From Nocardioides marmorisolisilvae (lineage in GTDB: Bacteria; Actinomycetota; Actinomycetes; Propionibacteriales; Nocardioidaceae): DNA of 64,000 nucleotides. The notes beneath the pieces were generated by a model, which searched no databases, had not been told where the DNA came from, and worked only from the letters and a program-made list of their open reading frames with translations. Made by a program: the position numbers and the translations under genes. The stretch is taken from assembly GCF_003725775.1 (NCBI RefSeq), contig NZ_RJSG01000002.1, positions 1,963,871-2,027,870 of the forward strand. The letters run 5' to 3'. Below, piece after piece: positions 7,445-15,841 of this stretch. Within the stretch, counting starts at the first letter, position 1. Every line of letters begins with the position of its first letter.

Positions 7445-8781
7445 ACCGTCGCAGCGACCTCGGCGAGGACGTCCATCGCCTCGTGCAGCAGCTCGTCGGA
7501 GGCGACCAGCGGCGGCAGGAAGCGCAGCACGTTGCCGTAGGTGCCGCACGTCAGGGTGAGCACCCCGGCCTGGTGGCAGCCGGCACTGAGCCGACCGGCC
7601 CGGGCGGCGTCCGGGACCGTGCCACCGGGCTCGACGACCTCGAGGGCGATCATCGCGCCGCGCCCGCGCACGTCACCGATCCACGGGTGGTCCGCAGCCA
7701 GCTCGCGCAGCCGACCGGTGAGCAGGTCCTCGATCTCGCGCGCCCGCTTGTTCAGGTCGAGCTCCCGCATCGTCGCGATCGCCCCCAGGGCCGCGGCGCA
7801 CGCGACCGGGTTGCCGCCGTAGGTGCCGCCCAGCCCGCCGACGTGCACCGCGTCCATGATCTCGGCGCTGCCGACCACCGCTGCCAGCGGCAGACCGCCG
7901 GCGACTCCCTTGGCGACCGTGACCAGGTCCGGGACCACGCCCTCGTGCTCGCTGGCGAACCAGGCACCGGTGCGGCACATGCCGGACTGGATCTCGTCGG
8001 CGACGAAGACGATGCCGTTGGCCCGGGCGTAGTCGGCGAGCTCGGCCAGGTAACCGGGCGCCGGCACGATGAAGCCGCCCTCGCCCAGCACCGGCTCGAT
8101 CACGATGCAGGCGACGTTCCCGGCGCCGACCTGCTTGTCGATGACGTCGATGGTCCGAGCGGCAGCGTCGGTACCCGAGAGGCCGTCGCGGAACGGGTAG
8201 GACATCGGCGCCCGGTAGACCTCGCCGGCGAACGGGCCGAAGCCCTCCTTGTAGGGCATGTTCTTGGCGGTCATCGCCATCGTCAGGTTGGTGCGTCCGT
8301 GGTAGGCGTGGTCGACCACGACGACCGCGTCCCGCCCGGTGCGGACCCGGGCGATCTTGACCGCGTTCTCCACCGCCTCGGCGCCCGAGTTGAACAGCGC
8401 CGCCTTCTTGGGGTGGTCACCCGGGGTGAGCCGGGTGAGCTCCTCGCAGACCTCCACGTAGCCGTCGTACGGGGCCACCATGAAGCAGGTGTGCGTGAAC
8501 GCCGCGACCTGCTGGGTGACCCGCGAGACGACCTGCGGCGCGCTGTTGCCCACGCTGGTGACCGCGATGCCCGAGGCGAGGTCGATCAGCGAGTTGCCGT
8601 CGACGTCGACCAGGACACCGCCACCCGCGGCCGCCACGTAGATCGGCAGCGTGCTGCCGACGCCCGAGGCGACTGCGGCGATCCTGCGCTCGTGCAGCGC
8701 GCGCGAGCGCGGCCCGGGGATCTCGGTGACGAGCTTGCGCTCCTGCGGCAGGGACGGCCCCCCGGCGTTCACGGCGTTCAT
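7441..8781 (-). CDS. gabT: 4-aminobutyrate aminotransferase (class III, PLP)
   Basis: A 446-aa class III omega-aminotransferase. Visible are NSGAEAVENAVKIAR, the HAYHGRTN segment, the PLP-binding Asp in VFVADEIQSG, and the Schiff-base lysine in TVAKGVAGGLPL. Family role: GABA plus 2-oxoglutarate to succinate semialdehyde plus glutamate. It overlaps the upstream saccharopine-dehydrogenase-like gene by ATGA and is the last gene of a three-gene operon whose first gene is an aldehyde dehydrogenase suited to making GABA from 4-aminobutanal. The ATG at 8781 is favoured over an upstream extension because the extension is only the other frame of the overlapping gene. Confidence 0.9.
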   Translation of the reverse strand: MNAVNAGGPSLPQERKLVTEIPGPRSRALHERRIAAVASGVGSTLPIYVAAAGGGVLVDVDGNSLIDLASGIAVTSVGNSAPQVVSRVTQQVAAFTHTCFMVAPYDGYVEVCEELTRLTPGDHPKKAALFNSGAEAVENAVKIARVRTGRDAVVVVDHAYHGRTNLTMAMTAKNMPYKEGFGPFAGEVYRAPMSYPFRDGLSGTDAAARTIDVIDKQVGAGNVACIVIEPVLGEGGFIVPAPGYLAELADYARANGIVFVADEIQSGMCRTGAWFASEHEGVVPDLVTVAKGVAGGLPLAAVVGSAEIMDAVHVGGLGGTYGGNPVACAAALGAIATMRELDLNKRAREIEDLLTGRLRELAADHPWIGDVRGRGAMIALEVVEPGGTVPDAARAGRLSAGCHQAGVLTLTCGTYGNVLRFLPPLVASDELLHEAMDVLAEVAATV

Positions 8782-9989
8782 GACAGCTCCTTCTGGCCCC
8801 ACGGGGACCCGTACTCGGTGAGCAGGTCGAGGAACGGCACCGCGTCGAACGCCTCGGGCCCGAGGACCCCTGCGCCCGACCAGGTCCCGCGCGCGACCAG
8901 CTCCAGGGCGACCACCGGGTTGATCGCGGTCTGCCAGACCACGCACTGGTGGCCGTAGTCCGCCATCACCGTCTCGTTGTCGACCACGTGGAACAAATAG
9001 GATTTGCGGGGCAGTCCATCCTTGCCTTTGCCTGTCACCAACAGCCCGGCACAGGTCTTGCCCTTCATCCGCGGACCGACGGTCGCGGGGTCGGGCAGCA
9101 CTGCCGCGACCACGTCGCGCGGGCTGACCTCGACTCCTTTGACCCGGACCTTCTCGGTGCTGTCCAGCCCCAGCGTGTGCAGCACCTTGAGGATGTTGAT
9201 GAACTCGTCGCCGAGCCCGTACTTGAAGGTGGCACGTCTGCAGTCCACCCAGCGTGGCATCAGCAGAACCTCTTCGTGCTCGACGTTCACGCACTCCACC
9301 GGGCCGATGCCCTCGGGGAAGTCGAACACCTCCGGCTCGCTGAACGGCGCAGTGGTGAACCACTCCCCGTCCTCCCAGATCACGGGCGGGTTCAGGCACT
9401 CCTCGATGGTGGTCCACATCGAGAAGCTCGGCGCGAAGATCTCGTTCCCGTTGTCGTCGGTGACCACCAGGTTCGCGCCGTCCCGGGTGCCGAGCTCGTC
9501 GATCTCGGAGAACAGGTGGTCGGCGGCGTACCGGGCGAACACGTCGGAAAGCCCGGGCTCCACACCCATGCCGACGAGCGCCAGCCGACCGGCAGCCTCC
9601 CACCGGTCCGCCACGGCGAACTGCTCGTCGCCCAGCTTCACCCCGGTCTTCTCGTACGGCGCCTCCGGGTGCGGCTTGGAGAGCGACATCGCCATGTCGA
9701 CGTAGTCGGCACCGGCCTCGAACGCGCCGTCGAAGATCGACATGTTGAAGACCGGGTCGACGGCGTTCATCACGTGGGTGATCCGGTGCTCGCGGCACAG
9801 CGCGGCGACGGCGTCCTTCGAGGTGGCATCGATCTGGGCGGCGGTGAACCGCTCGTCCGCAGCCGCCGCCTTCTCCGCGCGCTCGGCAGAGTAGTCGGCG
9901 ATGACGATGGCCTCGTAGAAGTCGCGGCGCGCGGCGATCGCGGTGAACGCGCCACCGACGCCGCCCGCGCCGACCAGCAGGATCCTCAT
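8778..9989 (-). CDS. Saccharopine-dehydrogenase-family oxidoreductase
   Basis: A 403-aa NAD(P)-dependent enzyme beginning with a Rossmann motif MRILLVGAGGVGGAF, then NAVDPVFNMSIFDGAFEAGADYVDMA and GMGVEPGLSDVFARYA, typical of the saccharopine dehydrogenase / carboxynorspermidine synthase / lysine-6-dehydrogenase group. Length fits this group. In the middle of a polyamine-GABA operon (4 bp after the aldehyde dehydrogenase, overlapping gabT), it could act on an amino-acid or polyamine Schiff base, for example lysine/cadaverine or carboxy-spermidine-like compounds. The exact substrate cannot be read from sequence. Confidence 0.75.
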   Translation of the reverse strand: MRILLVGAGGVGGAFTAIAARRDFYEAIVIADYSAERAEKAAAADERFTAAQIDATSKDAVAALCREHRITHVMNAVDPVFNMSIFDGAFEAGADYVDMAMSLSKPHPEAPYEKTGVKLGDEQFAVADRWEAAGRLALVGMGVEPGLSDVFARYAADHLFSEIDELGTRDGANLVVTDDNGNEIFAPSFSMWTTIEECLNPPVIWEDGEWFTTAPFSEPEVFDFPEGIGPVECVNVEHEEVLLMPRWVDCRRATFKYGLGDEFINILKVLHTLGLDSTEKVRVKGVEVSPRDVVAAVLPDPATVGPRMKGKTCAGLLVTGKGKDGLPRKSYLFHVVDNETVMADYGHQCVVWQTAINPVVALELVARGTWSGAGVLGPEAFDAVPFLDLLTEYGSPWGQKELS

Positions 9990-9993
9990 CGGG

Positions 9994-11424
9994 TCACTCG
10001 CCGATGTACGACATCACGTGCTTGATACGCGTGTAGTCCTCGAGCCCGTAGAGCGAGAGGTCCTTGCCGTAGCCGGAGTGCTTGAAACCGCCGTGCGGCA
10101 TCTCGGAGATGAAGGGGATGTGGGTGTTGATCCACACCACGCCGAAGTCGAGCGCCTTCGACATCCGCATGGCCCGCCCGTGGTCCTTGGTCCACACGCT
10201 CGAGGACAGCCCGTACTCGACACCGTTGGCCCAGCGCAGCGCCTCGGCCTCGTCGGAGAAGCGCTGCACGGTCATCACCGGGCCGAAGATCTCGGACTGG
10301 ATCTGCTCGTCGTCCTGCTGCAGGCCGGAGACGACGGTCGGCTCGTAGAAGTAGCCGGCCGACCCCTTCCGGGTGCCGCCGGTGACCAGGTTCGCGTGGT
10401 CCGGCAGGCGGTCGACCATGCCGGAGACCCGGTCGAACTGGTTCTGGTTGTTCAGCGGGCCGTAGTAGGTGTCCTCGGAGTCCGGCATCCCGGTCGGCAT
10501 GCCCTGGGCGGCCTCGGCGAGGGCTGCGACGAACTCGTCGTGGATGCCGGGCCCGGCGAGCACCCGGGTCGCCGCGGTGCAGTCCTGACCGGCGTTGAAC
10601 AGACCGGCACCGGCGATCCCCTCGGCCGCCTTCTCGATGTCGGCGTCGTCGAAGACGATCACCGGCGCCTTGCCACCGAGCTCGAGGTGCACCCGCTTGA
10701 GATCGGTCGAGGCGGACGCGGCCACCTCCATGCCGGCGCGCACCGAGCCGGTGATCGCGACCATCGCCGGGGTCTTGTGCTCGACCAGGGCGCGGCCGGT
10801 GTCCCGGTCGCCGCAGACGACGTTCAGCACGCCCGGCGGCAGGAACTCCTGGGCCAGCTCGGCGAGCAACGTCGAGCTCGCGGGCGTCGTGTCGCTCGGC
10901 TTGAGCACGACGGTGTTGCCGCCGGCCAGCGCCGGGGCGATCTTCCAGATCATCATCAGCAGCGGGTAGTTCCAGGGGGTCACCTGGCCGACCACACCGA
11001 CGGGCTCGCGGCGGATCCACGAGGTGTGGTCGGCCATGTACTCGCCGGCCGACTTGCCCTCAAGGATCCGGGCGGCGCCGGCGAAGAACCGGAAGTGGTC
11101 GGAGGCGTACGGCATCTCCTCGCTCATCGTCAGGTGCAGCGGCTTGCCGGTGTCGCGGCACTCGACCGCGTTGAGCTCCTCGGCACGGGCCTCGATGGCA
11201 TCGGCGATCTTCAGCAGGGCCGAGGCCCGGTCCTGGGGCGTGGTGTTGCGCCACGACTCGAAGGCGGTCGCCGCAGCGCCGTACGCGCGGTCGACGTCCT
11301 CGGCCCCCGACATCGGCGCGGCGGCGTACACCTCCCCCGTGGTCGGGTCGATGACGTCGTAGGTGGCGCCGTCCGCGGCGTCCACCAGCTGTCCGTTGAC
11401 GATGTTCTTGAAGGCCTCAGGCAT
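9994..11424 (-). CDS. Gamma-aminobutyraldehyde dehydrogenase-like NAD+ aldehyde dehydrogenase
   Basis: A 476-aa aldehyde dehydrogenase. The oxyanion Asn sits in VTPWNYPL, the general base Glu in HLELGGKAPV and the catalytic Cys in FNAGQDCTAATR. The AGQDCTA segment and YGLEDYTRIKHVM end resemble 4-aminobutanal dehydrogenases, so I infer oxidation of 4-aminobutanal (from putrescine) to GABA, the substrate of gabT in the same operon. A TTG at 11436 could add four residues and has a closer GGAG, but the ATG at 11424 is the conventional choice. The palindromic operator at 11464 lies just upstream. Confidence 0.85.
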   Translation of the reverse strand: MPEAFKNIVNGQLVDAADGATYDVIDPTTGEVYAAAPMSGAEDVDRAYGAAATAFESWRNTTPQDRASALLKIADAIEARAEELNAVECRDTGKPLHLTMSEEMPYASDHFRFFAGAARILEGKSAGEYMADHTSWIRREPVGVVGQVTPWNYPLLMMIWKIAPALAGGNTVVLKPSDTTPASSTLLAELAQEFLPPGVLNVVCGDRDTGRALVEHKTPAMVAITGSVRAGMEVAASASTDLKRVHLELGGKAPVIVFDDADIEKAAEGIAGAGLFNAGQDCTAATRVLAGPGIHDEFVAALAEAAQGMPTGMPDSEDTYYGPLNNQNQFDRVSGMVDRLPDHANLVTGGTRKGSAGYFYEPTVVSGLQQDDEQIQSEIFGPVMTVQRFSDEAEALRWANGVEYGLSSSVWTKDHGRAMRMSKALDFGVVWINTHIPFISEMPHGGFKHSGYGKDLSLYGLEDYTRIKHVMSYIGE

Positions 11425-11463
11425 GGCCCAAGTCAAACGACTCCCACGAAGACCGTCAAGGAC

Positions 11464-11484
11464 TCACAACGAAATCCGTTGTGA
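11464..11484. promoter_or_regulatory. Palindromic operator in the aldehyde dehydrogenase / aminotransferase divergent promoter
   Basis: TCACAACG-AAATC-CGTTGTGA: perfect 8-bp arms, lying between the genes starting at 11424 (minus) and 11571 (plus). The half-sites TCACAACGAAA and TCCGTTGTGAA both reappear in the potD/Lrp divergent promoter (21292-21317), which makes the Lrp/AsnC-type protein at 21333 the likely ligand. Confidence 0.6.
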
Positions 11485-11570
11485 AATCGCGGTTTCAGGT
11501 ACGGATTCGCTTGCCGGACCCCGTACCTCCTTGGCAGACTGGCAGGGACCCAACGAAAGAGTCGATATCC

Positions 11571-12935
11571 ATGAACGACCCCCAGCAGGTCGCACACGAC
11601 CACCTCTGGATGCACTTCACCCGGCACACCGACGCCGAGATCCCGACCATCGAGCGCGGCGAGGGTGCCTACATCTACGACACCGCCGGCCGCCAGTACC
11701 TCGACGGACTCTCCGGTCTGTTCGTCGTCCAGGCGGGGCACGGACGCGCCGAGCTCGCCGAGGCCGCCGCCAAGCAGGCCGAGAAGCTGGCCTACTTCCC
11801 GATCTGGTCCTACGCCCACCCCGGCGCCATCGACCTGGCCGGACGGGTCGCCGAGTACGCGCCTGGCGACCTCAACCGAGTCTTCTTCACCACGGGTGGC
11901 GGGGAGGCCGTCGAGACCGCGTGGAAGCTGGCCAAGAACTACTTCAAGCTGGTCGGCAAGCCCGGCAAGCACAAGGTGGTCAGCCGGGCGATCGCCTACC
12001 ACGGCACTCCGCAGGGCGCCCTCTCGATCACCGGCCTGCCCGGGATGAAGGCGCCGTTCGAGCCGCTGGTCCCGAGCACCTTCCGGGTGCCGAACACCAA
12101 CCTCTACCGCGCTCCCGACCAGTTCCAGGGAGGCACCCCCGCAGACGAGGAGGCCTTCGGCCTCTGGGCCGCGGACCGCATCGCCGAGGCGATCGAGTTC
12201 GAGGGGCCGGACACCGTCGCGGCGGTGTTCCTGGAGCCGGTGCAGAACGCCGGCGGCTGCTTCCCGCCTCCCCCGGGCTACTTCCAGCGGGTGCGCGAGA
12301 TCTGCGACGAGTACGACGTGCTGCTGGTCTCCGACGAGGTGATCTGCGCCTTCGGTCGGCTCGGCCACATGTTCGCCGCGGACCGCTACGAGTACCAGCC
12401 GGACATGATCACCTTCGCGAAGGGCCTCACCTCCGGCTACTCCCCGCTGGGCGGCATGATCGCGACCGACCGCCTCTTCGAACCGTTCAAGAACACCGGG
12501 GAGTCGTTCCTGCACGGCTACACCTTCGGCGGCCACCCGGTCTCGACCGCGGTGGCGATGGCGAACCTCGACATCTTCGAGCGCGAGAAGCTCAACCAGA
12601 ACGTGCTCGAGAACGAGGACGCCTTCCGGGCCACCCTGGAGAAGCTGCTCGACCTGCCGCTGGTCGGTGACGTCCGCGGCGACGGGTACTTCTACGGGAT
12701 CGAGATGGTCAAGGACAAGGCGACCAAGGAGACCTTCAACGACGCCGAGTGCGAGCGGCTGCTGCGCGGGTTCCTGTCCAAGGCCCTGTTCGAGGCCGGC
12801 CTGTACTGCCGCGCCGACGACCGCGGCGACCCGGTGGTCCAGCTCGCGCCGCCGCTGATCTGCGAGCAGGAGCACTTCGACGAGATCGAGGCCAAGCTCC
12901 GCACGGTTCTCACCGAGGCCGAGAACCACCTCTAA
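11571..12935 (+). CDS. Class III aminotransferase, probable putrescine/polyamine:pyruvate type
   Basis: A 454-aa PLP enzyme with HAYHGTPQ-like segment (IAYHGTPQGALSITG), GGGEAVETAWKLAK, the PLP Asp in LLVSDEVICAFGRLG and the Schiff-base Lys in ITFAKGLTSGYSPLGG. The FLEPVQNAGGCFPPPPGY segment and the LDGLSGLFVVQAGHGR N-terminus resemble the SpuC/omega-amino acid:pyruvate group, so I infer transfer of an amino group from putrescine or a similar diamine to pyruvate. The ATG at 11571 removes an unconserved extension. It is divergent from the aldehyde dehydrogenase operon and shares its operator. A strong hairpin follows. Confidence 0.82.
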   Translation: MNDPQQVAHDHLWMHFTRHTDAEIPTIERGEGAYIYDTAGRQYLDGLSGLFVVQAGHGRAELAEAAAKQAEKLAYFPIWSYAHPGAIDLAGRVAEYAPGDLNRVFFTTGGGEAVETAWKLAKNYFKLVGKPGKHKVVSRAIAYHGTPQGALSITGLPGMKAPFEPLVPSTFRVPNTNLYRAPDQFQGGTPADEEAFGLWAADRIAEAIEFEGPDTVAAVFLEPVQNAGGCFPPPPGYFQRVREICDEYDVLLVSDEVICAFGRLGHMFAADRYEYQPDMITFAKGLTSGYSPLGGMIATDRLFEPFKNTGESFLHGYTFGGHPVSTAVAMANLDIFEREKLNQNVLENEDAFRATLEKLLDLPLVGDVRGDGYFYGIEMVKDKATKETFNDAECERLLRGFLSKALFEAGLYCRADDRGDPVVQLAPPLICEQEHFDEIEAKLRTVLTEAENHL

Positions 12936-12958
12936 GACGCCCTGGGGGGTGAAGCTCC

Positions 12959-12988
12959 GGCAGGCCTGACCTCGTGGTCGGGCCTGCC
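12959..12988 (+). terminator. Hairpin terminator after the aminotransferase gene
   Basis: A 13-bp stem (GGCAGGCCTGACC with GGTCGGGCCTGCC, one G-T pair) with a TCGT loop, 24 bp after the stop, followed by GAAGTCTTT. A second 7-bp hairpin (CTCCGTG-CTCA-CACGGAG, 13004-13021) lies ahead of the cyclase gene. Confidence 0.75.
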
Positions 12989-13055
12989 GAAGTCTTTCGG
13001 GGACTCCGTGCTCACACGGAGGCATCGGCACCTTCGGTGGCGGTAGCGTCCGGTC

Positions 13056-14342
13056 ATGGACGCAGCGCTGTCCCTGGACCGGCACGGCCTTCTCGGCCGG
13101 TTCGACGCGCCCGTCGAGGCGGACTACCAGCGCTGGTTGGAGCTGCACCTCTACCCCTTGGCGCTGGCGATGGCGTACAGCTCACTCGTCGCCTGGCTGG
13201 TGACGGTCCCGGCGGCCTTCCTGTTCGCGCGCGACGACCTCAACATCGTCCTGGTCGTGGTTGTCTGCTGGGGCGTCAACGCCGGCGGCATCCTGGTCGG
13301 CACGGCCTGGGCCCGCCGCAACCACGGCCGCAGCGTCGTCGCTCTCGGCACCCTGGGCATCGGGATCACGGCGGTCGACAGCATCGCGATCCTCGGCCCG
13401 GCGATGGACGCGGACCCGATGGTCTACCTGGCCGGCGGCCTGTTCTACGGCTTGCTGGCCCCGATGACCCAGGTCCCGCTGCGCCAGTGCGCCTTCCTGG
13501 GCGTCCTGATCTGCGGCCTCACGGCGACGTTCAGCCTCACCCACCCGGATCAGCACTGGGACGTCCAGTTCACCGCCGTCTTCGTGACCTGCATGGCGGG
13601 GACCCTGGGGATCGGACTCGCCATGGCCTGGACCGCGGAGCGTGGCAACCGCAGCATCTACGCCGCCGAGAAGACGATCGAGCACCAGCGCACGCTGATC
13701 CGCCGCTACGCACCCAGCACCGTGGTGTCCCGGATCGAGCAGGGCGACACCACCGTCGACTCACCGCAGCGGCGCAAGGTCACCGTCTTCTTCTCCGACG
13801 TCGTCGGCTTCACCGAGATGGCGGACCGCGTCGATCCCGAGGCACTCGCGGCGATCGTCAACGACTACCTCGGCTCGCTCGCCGACCTCATCGAGCGCCA
13901 CGGCGGCACCCTCAACGAGTTCGCCGGCGACGGCGTCATGGCGATCTTCGGCGCCCCCGACCACCTCGAGCCGGCCGACCAGGTCCGCGCAGCCCTCGCG
14001 GCCGCCCAGGAGCTGCAACGCAGCCTGCCGGCGTGGAGCCAGGGCTGGTACCAGCACGGCATCGTCGAGGACGCCCAGGCCCGCATCGGCATCAACACCG
14101 GCACCCTCTCGGTCGGCACCTTCGGCTCGGCCGTGCGGGCGACGTACACCGGCATCGGACTGCAGACCAACATCGCCGCCCGCGTCCAGGCGCAGGCCGA
14201 GCCCGGCGGCATCCTGCTCTCCAACACCAGCTGGCACCTGGTCAAGGACACCATCGCCTGCGAGCCGCGCGGCGAGGTGATGGTGAAGGGCGTGCACTTC
14301 CCGATCGAGCTGTACGAGCCCCGGATCCCGACCAGCACCTAG
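13056..14342 (+). CDS. Membrane-bound class III adenylate/guanylate cyclase
   Basis: A 428-aa protein: about six hydrophobic helices in residues 30-200, then a class III cyclase domain (about 238-425). Metal-binding Asps are D248 in FFSDVVGFTEM and D292 in EFAGDGVMAIFG; the transition-state Asn and Arg lie in YTGIGLQTNIAARVQ, so it looks catalytically complete. It makes cAMP or cGMP from the nucleotide triphosphate. It stands alone between the polyamine genes, with its own short upstream region, and its TAG stop shares a CTAG with the convergent mmsA-like gene. Whether it senses anything through the membrane part is unknown. Confidence 0.88.
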   Translation: MDAALSLDRHGLLGRFDAPVEADYQRWLELHLYPLALAMAYSSLVAWLVTVPAAFLFARDDLNIVLVVVVCWGVNAGGILVGTAWARRNHGRSVVALGTLGIGITAVDSIAILGPAMDADPMVYLAGGLFYGLLAPMTQVPLRQCAFLGVLICGLTATFSLTHPDQHWDVQFTAVFVTCMAGTLGIGLAMAWTAERGNRSIYAAEKTIEHQRTLIRRYAPSTVVSRIEQGDTTVDSPQRRKVTVFFSDVVGFTEMADRVDPEALAAIVNDYLGSLADLIERHGGTLNEFAGDGVMAIFGAPDHLEPADQVRAALAAAQELQRSLPAWSQGWYQHGIVEDAQARIGINTGTLSVGTFGSAVRATYTGIGLQTNIAARVQAQAEPGGILLSNTSWHLVKDTIACEPRGEVMVKGVHFPIELYEPRIPTST

Positions 14343-15841
14343 TCGTGCTGCGGGAACCCCAGGTTGACCCCGGTCTGCGCGTCCGGCTCCGGCCAGCGCG
14401 TCGTGACCACCTTGCCGCGGGTGAAGAAGTGCACACCCTCGGGGCCGTAGGCGTGGCTGTCGCCGAACAGTGACGCCTTCCAGCCACCGAACGAGTAGAA
14501 CGCGGCCGGCACCGGGATCGGCACGTTGACGCCGACCATGCCGACCTCGACCTCGTTCACGTAGCGGCGCGCCGCGCCGCCGTCGCGGGTGAAGATCGCG
14601 GTCCCGTTGCCGTAGGGCAGCGAGTTCACCAGCTCCAGGGCCGCGTCGTAGGTCGGCACCCGGAGCACGCTCAGCACCGGGCCGAAGATCTCCTCCGCGT
14701 GCACCCGGGACCCCGGTTGCACGTGGTCGATCAACGACGGACCCAACCAGAAGCCGTCCGCCTCGCCGGCGGCGTCGACGGTGCGCCCGTCGACGACCAC
14801 GGTGGCACCCTCACCGGAAGCGATGTCGAGGTAGCCCGCCACCTTGTCCCGGTGCTCCCGGGTGATGAGGGGACCCATGTCGGGCTCCTCCGCGTTCGCC
14901 CCGGAGCCGACCCGGATCTTGCCCATCCGGTCGACGATCCGCGAGACCAGCTCGTCCCCGACCGGCTCGACGGCGACCAGTGCCGAGATCGCCATGCAGC
15001 GCTCCCCCGCGGATCCGAAGCCGGCGCTGACCGCCGCGTCGGCGGCCTGGTCGAGGTCGGCGTCGGGCAGCACGACCATGTGGTTCTTGGCACCACCGAG
15101 GGCCTGCACCCGCTTGCCGTGCGCGGTGCCTGTCTCGTAGACGTAGCGCGCGACCGGGGTGGAGCCGACGAACGAGACCGCGGCGATGCCCGGGTGGGTG
15201 AGCAGCGCGTCGACCGCCTCCTTGTCACCGTGCACGACGCTGAGCACGCCGGGCGGCAGCCCTGCCTCGGCCCACAGCGCGGCGATCAGGTTCGCGGCGC
15301 TCGGGTCCTTCTCGCTCGGCTTGAGCACGACCGCGTTGCCGACCGCCAGGGCGATCGGCAGGAACCAGAGCGGCACCATCGCCGGGAAGTTGAACGGCGA
15401 GATCACCGCGACCACGCCCAGCGGCTGCCGGATCGAGGACACGTCGACGCCGGTGGAGACCTCGCTGGACAGCCCGCCCTTGACCAGGTGCGGGAGACCG
15501 CACGCGAACTCGACCACCTCGAGACCGCGCTGCACCTCGCCGAGCGCGTCCGAGGGCACCTTGCCGTGCTCGGCGGTGATCGCGGCGGCGACCTCGTGCT
15601 TGCGGGCGTTGAGCAGCTCGCGGAACGCGAACAGCACCTGGGTGCGCCGGGTCAGCGACATCCGTCCCCAGGCCGCACCGGCGTCGGCCGCCGAGGTGAC
15701 GACGCGGTCGACGAGCGCCGCCGACGCGAAGCCGACCGCCCCGGTCACCTGACCGGTCGCCGGGTTGGTGATCGGGCCGGTCCGAGCACCAGCCTCGGTG
15801 AGCTCGGCACCGTCGATCCAGTGCGGCAGCTGCTTGCTCAT
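14339..15841 (-). CDS. mmsA: CoA-acylating (methyl)malonate-semialdehyde dehydrogenase
   Basis: A 500-aa aldehyde dehydrogenase of the CoA-acylating type. Hallmarks are FNFPAMVPLWFLPIALAVGN, the catalytic Cys in SAGERCMAISALVAV, GGAKNHMVVLPDAD, and the FFTRGKVVTTRW end. It converts malonate- or methylmalonate-semialdehyde to acetyl- or propionyl-CoA. In this polyamine block, a malonate-semialdehyde substrate derived from beta-alanine (the aminopropyl half of spermidine) is a reasonable inference. The ATG overlaps the stop of the upstream FAD oxidoreductase (ATGA at 15838-15841), and both follow the pot genes on the same strand. Confidence 0.87.
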   Translation of the reverse strand: MSKQLPHWIDGAELTEAGARTGPITNPATGQVTGAVGFASAALVDRVVTSAADAGAAWGRMSLTRRTQVLFAFRELLNARKHEVAAAITAEHGKVPSDALGEVQRGLEVVEFACGLPHLVKGGLSSEVSTGVDVSSIRQPLGVVAVISPFNFPAMVPLWFLPIALAVGNAVVLKPSEKDPSAANLIAALWAEAGLPPGVLSVVHGDKEAVDALLTHPGIAAVSFVGSTPVARYVYETGTAHGKRVQALGGAKNHMVVLPDADLDQAADAAVSAGFGSAGERCMAISALVAVEPVGDELVSRIVDRMGKIRVGSGANAEEPDMGPLITREHRDKVAGYLDIASGEGATVVVDGRTVDAAGEADGFWLGPSLIDHVQPGSRVHAEEIFGPVLSVLRVPTYDAALELVNSLPYGNGTAIFTRDGGAARRYVNEVEVGMVGVNVPIPVPAAFYSFGGWKASLFGDSHAYGPEGVHFFTRGKVVTTRWPEPDAQTGVNLGFPQHD

